Below are positions 12,023 through 22,990 of a stretch of 64,000 nt of DNA, piece by piece. Position numbers and translations under genes: made by a program. The stretch comes from Gymnothorax reevesii. Lineage: Eukaryota > Chordata > Actinopteri > Anguilliformes > Muraenidae. The notes under the pieces are model-generated. The model searched no databases and was not told where the DNA came from. It worked only from the letters and a program-made list of their open reading frames with translations. Where the stretch lies: contig CM056577.1 of the NCBI GenBank assembly GCA_029721435.1, forward strand, positions 120,648,219 through 120,712,218. The letters are read 5' to 3'. The first letter of the stretch is position 1. Each line of letters opens with the position of its first letter.

Positions 12023-12959
12023 AGTAAATAAAAAAGACGCACATGACTGTGCTGTGGATATAAAAATATGGTATCCTGGGTTTGAATATTTCTCTTAATA
12101 TAAATGTGATGTAGCTGAAGTGCGAAGTTAGGAATTAAGTGGTTAATTACCTTGGCTATGTGCGCGCGACTGCTTTTTATTATTTTTTTTTTTACGTGTT
12201 TAATCACCGCGGTCAGCACCTCTGTAACACTGACATGTGCTCCTCCGGTCTCCAATCCTTTAAGTCACAGTGCAGCCGCAATGTGATCACTGTAGCTGTT
12301 GGGTCATTGAGCTGCACATTGCTCTCTGGGGAATTGCCCTCTGCATTAAAGCTTCAGCTGAATAACTGTAGCATAATATTTTACAGAATGTTCAACGGCA
12401 GCATGGTGCGGTGGTTCTCAAAAAGGACAGATTGTAGTTTCCTGCTGGACTGAGTTTAAGGGGCCATTTATTCCAAGACATGCTCGTTCACTGCATAACA
12501 TTTATTTGACGTTTTAATCCAAAGCGATGTACAGTAAGTGCATTCAGGCGGTCACTGGGAACGACTTCAGAGCCCAGGCTCTAAGATATGTTTGCATTAA
12601 GTATCAGTTATTCCCAGCCACAAAAGTCAGATCTAGTTCACGTGGTGTTAGTGAGCAGCATAATTCATTGCAGTTACATTTTTTTTTAAAATTTTGGTTC
12701 TGTACTTCAGCACTTTGAGTTTGAAGGGGTATAATAACTGTGAGTGTGAGGTGAAGGCTGTCCGCTTTAATTTAAGGGTGTTTTTACATAAATCAGACAA
12801 ACTGTTAAAAAACGAGACGGCGACCCCAAGCACAACTCAAAATCCACACAGAATTGGTTCTGGGATGACAAAGTCAGTGCTGTGGTCATCTCACTCACCT
12901 GACCTTAACACGATGAACTCAAATTTTTCCCTTGAGTAGGTTCAAAGGCTTTTTTTTGT

Positions 12960-13255
12960 ATTGAGGACAATGTCGCGTACATACTCTGTATCTGCAGGTG
13001 GCAGCACTTCACTGAGGCTTTGTCGCACTTATGTCGAGAGAAATATTCCAGCCAAGGCGCCATATTTATGTGGCCACAGCCCTACATGAAATGGAAAATA
13101 TCTAGATCGATCTCATGCATCATTTTATACAGATTTCCTTTTAATTCAGTGGGACTAATTCGGATTATTGTCAAACTTGGGATCAGCTCTAGAATTTAAA
13201 ATTGGCTAGAAGTTCCATGTTTCAATAAATGGGTCGGTAGGCATTATGGCGTTAA
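12960..13255 (+). repeat. dispersed repeat family A, copy 3
   Basis: TTGAGGACAATGTCGCGTAC and downstream blocks match copy 1 with substitutions and small indels. Confidence 0.7.
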
Positions 13256-13635
13256 TGTGGGCTTCCTAAAATCTGGCCATTGAGTCCCAATGATTTTCTG
13301 GTTCTCTTTCCAAACCGGTTAGCCATTCAACAATGAGCTGTGCTGATTGGCCAGACAGACACCTGACTCCCTGGTAAAGGGAAGGTGGAAAAGCCAACAG
13401 CCCTTGAACCTTGAAGACTATGATTAGAGAAACAGGGCCTTAATCCAATGAAAAACCAGAGGGTTGAAATGAAGAGACCAGCTGATAAGTGCAAACCGAG
13501 GAATGTAATAGATTTTGAAAGGATCTGCATCGAGAAAATGGTCCGAAATCCTTCCCGATATTTGCCTGAACCTTGTTGAACCATGACCGCTTGCCATAGG
13601 TGCTAGCACTCAGCTGTAAACCAGGGGTACTATTA

Positions 13636-13707
13636 ATTGAAGCACTGATTACTAAAACCCCACAAGTCAAGTGTGACTTGTGGGGTTTTAGTGATAGGTG
13701 CTTCAAT
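13636..13707. repeat. near-perfect hairpin, 34-bp arms, 4-nt loop
   Basis: Arms 13636-13669 and 13674-13707 are inverted copies around AGTG. The inner 17 bp (CTAAAACCCCACAAGTCA region) pair perfectly, and only a few mismatches occur near CTGATTA. It could be the remnant of a MITE or a foldback RNA. Confidence 0.85.
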
Positions 13708-13709
13708 TG

Positions 13710-14198
13710 TGAAACCTTGATTTTGAGGAAATTGATATTTGTTTAAGTTAATAAATAATTTTGGTTGATTCAAAAAAAATATTAATAAGGCTCAGTACTC
13801 CTCACATGTTGGCACCTTGAGTTTTTCTCAGTATTTTTTTTTGAAATGTGTTGTATTTTTAGAGTATTTCCAGTTAGGGGTGCCTATGACTTTGGTGCCA
13901 GCTATATCTTAACAAACAATATACCGATACAACATATGGAATGTGAGAACAGTGGCCTTATCATCTATACAGGCTTAGTAAGGATTTAGATTTTTACATT
14001 TAGCGTTTCAGTGCAAGGATTTTGCTCTGAAAACGGGGTGTGAAAGCACATTCATACTGACCTGGGGCTGCCGTGGGAATGGCTCAGGCCGCGTCATTGA
14101 TTTCTCAGGGGGACCCGAACCCTTAGTCTTGTCTGATTCATGTACCTTGGCTCGAAGTCATCTTCCCAGTTTACCCCAAGATGGCTGGAATAAGGGGA
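13710..14198. other. no recognisable feature
   Basis: Non-coding. No clear repeat. Confidence 0.35.
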
Positions 14199-14436
14199 GA
14201 ACGTATGAAGACCTCAAAGGAAAAATGATCCAAAATTGAGTACAAATTTTACATTTTTGCATATTTTATATACAGTAATATATATTATTATAATATCTAT
14301 TATATATTATTATATTTTTGCATACTTTTCTAGTGCTTTGTTTCTAAGGCCATTTTGAATTTTTTATTCATAATTTCTCCACAATGTGAAAATGTGACTC
14401 TGATTATTTTTCCATTGTAGTCTTCATATATTCTGC
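14199..14436. mobile_element. MITE with inverted repeats, copy 2
   Basis: Arms ..TATGAAGACCTCAAAGGAAA.. (left) and ..TTTCCATTGTAGTCTTCATA.. (right) enclose an AT-rich core of the same build as the copy at 5,984-6,256. Confidence 0.7.
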
Positions 14437-14439
14437 GAT

Positions 14440-15160
14440 TTGTATTATCATGCAAAATTCAGTACTTAAATACTGTGATTTTAACCAGAGGCCTTATCAC
14501 ACTGACCAAGTACTAATTCATTGTTTTAAAATTAAATTTTCTACTTTTTTCCCTGTCCTCGGAATTGCTCAGGGGGTCAAAAGTGTGTGAAGGAACTGTA
14601 ATTTTGAGCAGCAGTGCTTGTAGTTTTTTTTTTTTTGGCGGGGGGGGATGTTGAAGTCTGAAGTCACGTGTCTGTTTTCATACGGCAGTTTCTCCATATT
14701 GAACTGTGATTCTCCCCTCCCCTCCCCCAGCCACAGATACTGCAGCTATCGGGTCGGCAGTGAGGACCCAACTCTCCCTCCTCCTCTTCATACCTCTCCT
14801 CCTTCACTCCGTCATCTGATCCCCGCCCCCCTCACTGAGAGGGAAAAAGCAGTGCCCCAAAATGGTGGACTACGCATGCAACAGTCACACCTGACCTTTG
14901 ATCACTGGAGAGAAATGGATCATGTGACTTGTTTCCACAGACACCTCCTCCAATGTCTGCCCACCTATCACTGCACAGCAAGTAACAAGGAATCCATCAA
15001 TGCATTATGTAACCTGCTAACTAAGGTTAGCGTGGGTTGCAGTCCATGGCAGCAAACAATGTATGTGAGGCAGGAACACGCCCTGGAGAGTTCACCTGTT
15101 GATCACAGAGGTTGCTCTCCGTTTGCTCACACACTCATACATACAGGCAGTTCAGTTTCC
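14440..15160. other. no identified gene; a splice-acceptor-like site at about 14,729
   Basis: CTCCCCTCCCCCAG followed by an open stretch on the plus strand (reading HRYCSYRVGSEDPTLPPP) looks like an exon start. The peptide is unrecognised and Pro/Ser-rich, so I do not call it a gene. Confidence 0.25.
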
Positions 15161-15164
15161 TGTT

Positions 15165-15340
15165 AGCGTTGCAGGCATGCATGTAGACTGTGGGGGGAAT
15201 ACAGACCTGCCAAAGATGGCCCACGGAAACCGGGGAGAACATGCAAACTCCACAGCGAAAGGCCCCTGGAGGGATTCAAACCCACATTCTTCAGGCTGGG
15301 AGACAATAGTGCCATCGAACCTCCCTGCTACCTACATGAA
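15165..15340 (-). mobile_element. fish SINE fragment with tRNA-type B box
   Basis: GGGAGAACATGCAAACTCCA and the reverse-strand GGTTTGAATCCC (B-box-like) are hallmarks of a very common fish SINE family. Identified by pattern. Confidence 0.65.
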
Positions 15341-15612
15341 AAGGAATATTAGTGTCAATTTACCAATTAAAGGATCCATCTTGTTTCGACAACACGTCTT
15401 AGACTTTGTTTGTAAAAGGGACAAGCTGAATGGGGTCATAGTTTGCATACCTAATTTGCACTCAATGGTGTTTGTACTTCATGAGAAGTGCAAAGGAACT
15501 GGACAAAGAGTGCGTAAACTGACCCTGGATTGCGTGTTTATTTTTTTTTCCTTTGGGCGAAAGATAGTGCCATGATCTGCTGCAAAAACTGCTCGTTTTT
15601 AGGGCATATATG

Positions 15613-15645
15613 TGTGTTTGTGCGTGTGTGTGTGTGTGTGTGTGT
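15613..15645. repeat. short (TG)n microsatellite
   Basis: TG dinucleotide run, with another GTGA/GTGT-rich run at 15,900-15,945. Between them a GGTTAGG-rich stretch (15,795-15,850) is a decayed repeat, not telomeric TTAGGG. Confidence 0.85.
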
Positions 15646-15949
15646 TGGGTGCACTTTTGTTACCGATTGGAGACCTTTTTACAGTATGAACACTGACCTT
15701 GTCAGGACCAGTAGTCCTTATGGGGACCAAAGCCTGGTCCTAATATGGCAAAACATAATTTCTGAGGTCCTGTTTAAGGGTAGGGGTCATATGTGAAAAG
15801 AGGTTAGGTTAAGGTTAGGCATGACCTGGTTATGGTTATGGTTAGACTGTCCATAGTCAATACAACATCCTTATAAGGGCAGCGGTGCAATCTTAAGTAA
15901 GTGTGAGTGAGTGTGTGTGAGAGTGTGTGTGTGTGTGAGTGAGTATCTT

Positions 15950-18326
15950 TGCTCCTGTGTTTTTACCTCCTACACTGTGTCCCAGCCTCCGTGTGCCGTT
16001 CATCCCACATCTTTATCTGTTTATTCTCCTCGCCAAACACGGACCCGTCATCCTCCCCTGCCAAACCAAAGAGGGATAAAATCAACCGGAAAGAAACAAA
16101 GTACAGCACCATTTAAAAGCCCCGAGCTTTTAGCTACGCTAGCCTGAACATCGGCTACTGAACCGGACCGTGGACGCTTGCGCCTAAGAGGAACCATCGA
16201 GGTTTGAAGTGGGTCGGAAAACGAACCCAAACACTGGGACTGTCGAGAAAATATTGAACAAGTGCTTGTTAACCATTAACGTTCACATTCCATGGACTTG
16301 TTAGAAGAGCTGTGGAAGCGTCGCTTTCTGGAGCTGCTGATTTGTACAAACTAGATCTCCAGACGGTTGGAGGAAAACAGCAAGTTCCTCTGAAGAAGAA
16401 GACTGGCTGGATGCAGCTCGCGCGCAGAAAATTTGGGAGGTGTCCATCATGCATCCGAAAGCATGTCGGAGAGGGGCTCTGCGTGCCGGCGCATTGACGG
16501 AGTTGGACAACTATAAATTAGGCTTAAGCGTGCGAGACATGATGACGCACACGATCCCCGATTCATGCGGAATATAATTCGGTGTTGTCCAAGTAACACA
16601 AAAGCTGAACTAATGAACATTTATGAGGATGGCTTTGGACAAAGAAAACATGCTATTTGCTCATTGTATGTTTGTATCTTTGCCGTATTATTGCCATTGA
16701 AACGCCCATAGCTAGCCATAATGATGCGAGTGAGCATCATCGCTCAGCACTACCAGACAATGAACTTCAGAAGCCAAGCTCTGGTTTTAGCCTCTTGGCT
16801 CTTCAGGGCTCAGTTGAGTAACTGTTTCAACGAGAGAAGACAAGCGGGTAAAAGTGCGAGAAACTTTGTGGAATAACACGAGTTGAACAGTCAGTGCTGT
16901 GCTTGAGAAGATGGCGAACATATAAAAATGTGCATAACTGGGCAAAAGGTCTTGAGACTGTGAAGCACCTTCTTAAAGTGCTTTCCTCTGAATTGTTTGT
17001 TAAACCCCGTTTCACTGCTGGATGACATTTCCCTACTCTCGCCAGTGGTGTGGTACCTTAGTCTTTCCTCTAGATGGCGACAAAGGCTGTAATAACGGCA
17101 TCTATGAGAGTGAATGTTGCTGGTGGACCTGAGCTGATTCTGAGTTCCTCCCCTTACATTCTCGACTGCCTGGACTTTGATGACCTGTAGCTGTGCAGAT
17201 ATCCAAATCAGGACTTCAATCTTGCAAACTTTTCATCAGTACCTTATTGAATGATTGACTGTGCACTAACAGTCGCCAGCGCTGTTGATAAAAAATCTCC
17301 TTCGGGGGGTACCCCAGAAAAGGTTACGCAACCACACTAGAGGGCCAAAATGATGAGAAGTCATTCAGAGAACTTTACTACTTCAGCTCACGCTGTCAAT
17401 GGGATATTCTGAATCCATGCAGACCAGAACAGCAGGGACCCAAAGAGTTCCCATTAACAAGCTTTACAGAGTTTTGTTTAGTTTGTGATTACAGGCACAC
17501 ACCTTGATTCACACTGGTTAATAAGTTACTCAAGAGAACCGTTGCAGCTACTCTGAATTCAAGTAGCCCCAATGCAACCAGATACCCAGGTCTCTTGCCT
17601 TAAAAACCCAATGGAGGTGCTTCTTTCTCAATTGATTGACATGTACTGTACTGTTAAAACCCTTGCTAGTAGTTATACACTGTATAGCCGTAAGTATATA
17701 GTCACCATCCATCCAATATCTCATTTAAAATTATGAGGTTGGTCATGAAGCTATGCAATAAGCCCTGATTCAAAGTAAGTTTTACTGTCACAATGGTGTT
17801 TGAACAGTAGGGATGACCTCAAGGTTGTGTGCTGGTCAATTAATGCCTTCCACACTATTTGTAACAAACTTCGTAATCACCTCAATCATTGATTTGGTTG
17901 TGCTAATGTACTGTTTCCCAAACTGTTGAAGGCATATAAGAATTTGGAATGTCATTGTATGCAGGGAAATTCAGTCTTACCCAGAAATGGCGGGTACGTG
18001 TCCAGGTTTTTGCTTCAGCCATGCCGTTATACACCTGATTCTACAAATCAACAACCAGAGTCCTTGCAAAAGGCCAAGATTCTTCTAATCTCTGTTGGAA
18101 TTAAATCTGACCCTTTCTGGAAAAGGTTGAATACTCCTATTATAGTGGGTCAAAAAGGCCCAGTCTGAATGAAAATTAGCTATCTAAAGATACTCATACT
18201 TTTGACTTTGTCCTGTTGCTGATGAAGAGTGACTAATACTTTTCTGGTCTTTTTTTTTTTTCATCACTCATGTAATGACCTTTTGTATGACTGTAAGTCC
18301 TTAGAAACTTCATGTAGCTGTCGGGA
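15950..18326. other. no recognisable gene
   Basis: About 2.4 kb without an exon I can support. A CpG-containing stretch at 16,100-16,560 encodes nothing known. Confidence 0.35.
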
Positions 18327-18411
18327 TTAAGGTGGTAACTACCCATCATTGTCATGATAAAGTCAAAATTTAAGAAATTTTTTTTTTTTAATCCTCACAG
18401 GCTATCATACT

Positions 18412-20494
18412 CAGGTTGTCCAGCAGTCCCCAAAAACAAAATTCCCTGACTTTTCCCTGACTTTTCCCTGACCAATTTGTGAATTTCCCTGACCATATAT
18501 CGCACTATATTCATTTCGATTTACAACTTAGTCATCGTATAAAATGTCAAAATCATGTTTAGATCCTCATATATATTACATCAATGTTCTAAATAGTGAC
18601 AAGAACCAAATATTTAATCATCGGATCCAATTTTGCAATATCCAACATTACTCACAATCAATAAACAAATTTGTGAATTATTTTGAATATTCTATTTTAT
18701 TGCCACATACCTTAACACAACATGCGAGAAGTGGCTATCAAACCTTTCCAATAATGGAGAAATTCCAACAGTGTACAACAGCTTTAAAATATACTTAACC
18801 ATCCCTTGTAGTACAGGGAACAGTTTCATAGCATATACTTATCCTGACTAAAAATACGGGGAAACAGTTTCATGACTTAAGACTTATCCTGACTACAAAT
18901 ACAAGGTTCAGCTTCATGACTTAGACTTGACTTTGACTAAAAGTACACGGAAACAGCTTAACCATAACTTAACCAAGTACAGTGATCTCGACACAGATCA
19001 GCATTGTTAAGACAGGAAAAAAATACCCATTGTCATTCACAAAACTCTGTTGTACAGAAACATCTCTGGGAAAAGTACTGAACCAAAATAAGAATACAGT
19101 AACTAGCATAAGTTCTGAGAACATGTATGGATGTATACACCAAATGCTTCACAAAACAACTTTGTGATCAATGCCATCAGTAGAACCGTGTAGAACACAC
19201 AACTGTCAAACGAATTAGCAGTGGGTTACAGTGATTTTATAACGGCAGAGGGGCGTTCTAAGGCACGACGCACAGCGGACTGCCTTAGTGCCCCTCCGCC
19301 GTTATAAAATCACTGTAACCCAGTGCTTCGAGGGGCTAATTCCTTTTATAAAACGGTTACCCTTCATAGCCCATTAAATAAACACACAAGAAAAAAAAAA
19401 TCGACAATGTATCGGTAATAATGCAACAATAAAATTGAGAACTTCTTCCACCAAGCAATTAAGAGTGGACAGAATGGTTGGCCAGCAACACCGATGCTAA
19501 GATTGCTTATTCATCTTGCGCCATTATCATGTCACATCAGGCTATTTGGGCTCGCTAATGCAGATATACTATGAAAGCAGGCTAGTTTGAATGTCTCCTT
19601 CGCCCTCCCGAAGACCCCGTTTAAAATTTTGCTTTCGTGTCGGTTTCCGAGTTTCCTTGCTCTCAACTTGTGCCGATCGGCCAAATCATTACAACCAGCA
19701 GCATTAAGGAAACTATTGACTTTTGTCCTCCACACTTGCCGTTACCCAGGAAAATATGTTGAATTGTGCATTAGTTTGCTAGCCAGCTTGTCAACTAGCT
19801 AGCGTTCACTACAATGGATGTGGTTACCCAACATACAGCCCATAAAATAAACACACATGAAAAAGTCAACAATTTTTAGGCTACTGAAATAACAAGCAAG
19901 TTAGCAACATAGCTTGCAACAGAAAAGTGATATTGAGTGTTGTAATGCAATAGCAAGCTAGGTAGATAGCCAACTGGTTATCTGGTTAAAAGGCTAAACT
20001 TCGCAGAGACTGAAATAGCGAGCTTAAACTCTTGAAACAAATGTAACCTGATGAGTCAGCTGAGCGCAGGACAGTTGGTTACGCGCAGGGATATTTTGTG
20101 CTGCGGCCTGCCACTGTGGGTCACAGTAATTTTATACCGGCATGGAACGCGGCTCAGCCAATCACATTTAAGGATGGAAAGCACCCGTTTCATAAGACCA
20201 AAATAGCCTCCAATTGGTCACTTTACACGTTGTAAAGTCCAATGAGCTAGAGACTGAATGAAGTTTCCCTCAGTTTTCCTTCATTGGGAACGAACTGTGT
20301 AACTGCGCAAAATGTTGCAAAATCCGTCATCAAAATAGCACGCGCAAAGTTGTTAAATCAAAATTCCCTGACTTTTCCCTGACATTTGGAGTTTACTAAT
20401 TTTTCCCTGACCACTTTCAAAATTCCCTGACTTTTCCCTGACCTGGAAAAATGTTCACCTCTCCCTGACTTTTCCCTGACCGCTGGACGCCCTG
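18412..20494. mobile_element. nested non-autonomous element with ATACT target duplication
   Basis: Imperfect ends CAGGTTGTCCAGCAGTC and (reverse) CAGGGCGTCCAGCGGTC are flanked by direct ATACT at 18407-18411 and 20495-20499. Both ends carry repeated CCCTGACTTTTCCCTGAC units in the same orientation. The interior has roughly 60-bp imperfect repeats (18,785-18,975), a strong palindrome (19,223-19,321) and a duplicated block (19,366 and 19,833). No transposase frame seen. Confidence 0.6.
19223..19321. repeat. 99-bp palindromic hairpin
   Basis: Arms 19223-19254 and 19290-19321 match at 31 of 32 positions (GGGTTACAGTGATTTTATAA). An inner stem CTAAGGCA/TGCCTTAG (19258-19265 and 19281-19288) follows, with flanking AATTAG/CTAATT. 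A diverged half copy lies at about 20,118-20,150. Confidence 0.9.
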
Positions 20495-20683
20495 ATACTG
20501 AATAAACTTTCAAGTCAGCTAATTAGTATTTTGATTAATTTGTCTATTTTTGCAGAAAAGGTTTTTTTTATTGTTTATTTCCTGCAAAAGGTTTGTTTAC
20601 ATCCTCATTATACATTCAAACAGTCATAAACTTCCCTCAGAAACAACAGAATTCTCACTAAACATGAACAACTTCTGGAGTAT

Positions 20684-20965
20684 TTGCATGGTCGCACTCA
20701 GAATCAGAATGAGGCGATAAATCAGCCGTACTGGATTCGATGTCCAAAAGGAGTTTACATAGGTAAGGATGTGCTGGAGTTTGGGGTGTATGACTCAATA
20801 ATCAACTATAATAGTGGACTGAAAGTCTGCAGTGATGTTATACAGCACACAGGATTTGATCCTGGGTCATACTGTTTGACAGGGTGTAACGAAATCGATG
20901 GCAATTGGCAATACCAGGCTGAGTGTAAAGTCTCTGAAAAGGAATCCAGAAGGAGAAAACAATAG
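20684..20965 (+). pseudogene. transposase C-terminal remnant (unassigned family)
   Basis: 94-codon frame containing HGRTQNQNEAINQPYWIRCP, KGVYIGKDVLEFGVYDSIIN and PGSYCLTGCNEID, ending in a basic KESRRRKQ. The RTQNxNE...WxRCPK pattern recalls a module in repeated animal genes. Its place near the right end of a TTAA-flanked element suggests a transposase C-terminus. Family assignment is inference. Upstream coding parts are gone. Confidence 0.5.
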
Positions 20966-21579
20966 AAGAAGAAGGGCAGACAGGACTGGCTCTAAGAAAA
21001 GGAAGGAACACTACGAGTCTGTCTGGGGCATTTTGATGCCAAATTGTTGCATGCTGAAAGCTGCTTGCTGGTAAGAAAGTGATGCACAAACATCCAGTGC
21101 ATTTTTCTCTAAATTTTGGTGCTATGACTTCAAACAGTAATGTTGCCAAAAGTAGTAGTCCAACTGACTTGAGCTTTTGACAGAAGCTAGAATTTCTGGA
21201 GTTGTGTGCAACCTACCAACCTGAACTCTCAACGATAAATACTTAGGTAGCTGTTCCCATAGGTATCCCGAGAAGGTCTAAATCTAAGTAAAATTTCTAA
21301 AAATATTTCCTGTGATCTTAGATTCTAGATGTTGGTATGTTGCATAAAGGAAATGGTCTTGTTTTATTTGGGGAAAAAATCCAAATTAATATATCAATTT
21401 TCCATGGAATATTTATTGTTTAAAGTTTTTACACAATGGTGGCCATCTTGAATTCTCATTGCCATGGTAACCAAAATGACTAAAATTGAGGTCAAATGTA
21501 ATCTAATCTGACAAGTTGGAATGAGAATTCCTTAGTACATGAAAATTGGTCCCCTTGGGGTAGTTACCACCTTAAATGC

Positions 21580-22230
21580 CAACTGTTAGCTGAGCTCCTA
21601 AGCTTGCTTTATCCAGGATGGTGCATTCTGGGAAATGATTTTTGATATATATTTGTTTTTTGTTTTGTTTTTCTTTTTTTCCAAATGTAAACCCGCATCA
21701 CAACCATGCCACTGTTACTGAGTGGATTTTTGACAATTTTGAGGGAAAAGGGTTTTTTAAAAAATGTAATTTTCCTTTTCACATTTTAGTGAAGAACTGC
21801 TCATCTTCTATGAAGAGTTGCAATCAGGCTGTTTTTTTTTTTGCTTCAATGTGGTGAATGTTATGAATAAATGTGATTGCAGTGAAAGTGTGAGCTTTAT
21901 TGTGCTCAACCGGATATATTTGTTACAAAGGCCAGTCTGAGTGGATCGGTGCTTGTACTGCGTGGATTTAAAACGCCAGTCATGGAGGGCCATGTTCTCC
22001 GCTAGTTTTCGTTCATTCAGATATTCGAGCTCAGACTCTGTGCTTTTGTTTGAAAGCTGATACACCCAAACCAACTGAAAGGTGCAAGAATTATAGCTCT
22101 TAATATGTGGTCCCTTCCAGAAACAATCAGATAATTGGATGCTCAGCTGTTCCACGGCCAAGTGTTAGTTGGGTGTGAATGTTGAAAGCATCCAAACCCT
22201 ATGTTCTTCTGCTAACAAAATTCTTTATTT
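21580..22230. other. no recognisable feature
   Basis: AT-rich non-coding sequence. Confidence 0.35.
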
Positions 22231-22239
22231 CCCTAATTC

Positions 22240-22990
22240 TGCTGCATTTTTTGATTCACTGTAACTTCAACATTCTTCAACCAATTCAAAACATTCAAAA
22301 TTCATCTTATTCAGTTCCATGAGGACATTATCAAAAACGTTCAGATTTTCTGTAACATTCACAGTTTTCCAGAAATTCAACGTTAAAATTCTGAATCCTA
22401 TTAAATCCCATTCCAAAAAAAAAAAAACTTTGGCCCTGAATGTGTTCCACAAACTTCAACCGATTCAAACCATTCAAACATCAAAATGTTCGGCTGAATT
22501 AGAAATCGACAGGAATGACTTTTCTATTTCTTAACATTCATACTTTCCCAGATATTCCAGGTTTTTTCCACACCGTTTTCCCATTGGAAATGAATTACGG
22601 ATCTTAAAAATCAGAAAATTTCACCTTTTTTCAAACGGTAACTTCCATTTCATACTTTCAGTTAGAAACTCCATTCCAACTGGAAAGTATTCAACATTTT
22701 CCTGATGTTTTACATATGATTCAACTTTTCAATCCCATAATCCCAAAATATTCACCATTTTCTGAAACTTTGTTATAATGGAAGTCATTGAGAAAATCCT
22801 TCAAAACCACTCATCTTCACCCTCTCACTGTGAACTCATATATTCATGTAGAAACTCTGTTCCAACTCTCAAATGTTGACAATCCTGTCAACTTTCAGTG
22901 TCTGATTGAAATTTTCATTATCTCTTCTATATTTCTACACCGGCAGTTTAAAAAACATGAAGTTTCGAGTCCTTCTCAGACTTCATAATG
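22240..22990. repeat. ATTCAA-rich degenerate repeat region
   Basis: Many variants of AACATTCAAAA, ATTCAACC and CATTTTC in about 750 bp (for example TTCAACCGATTCAAACCATT). It resembles a diverged short-period satellite. A weaker stretch lies at 27,735-28,000. Confidence 0.5.

Larger units (their letters stand above)
18327..21575 (+). mobile_element. TTAA-flanked DNA transposon, Kolobok-like or piggyBac-like, with a nested element
   Basis: Starts TTAAGGTGGTAACTACCC and ends GGGGTAGTTACCACCTTAA. TTAA flanks and a 14-bp perfect inverted repeat define a 3.25-kb unit. TTAA target duplications are typical of the Kolobok and piggyBac superfamilies. The GGTGGTAAC ends are not the piggyBac CCC type, so Kolobok-like is preferred. 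Residual coding potential is at 20,684-20,965. About 2.1 kb of it is a later insertion (18,412-20,494). Confidence 0.75.

Noticed and set aside
15795..15850. Interstitial telomeric repeat
   Set aside because: GGTTAGG/GGTTATGG steps are irregular and short; no (TTAGGG)n run.
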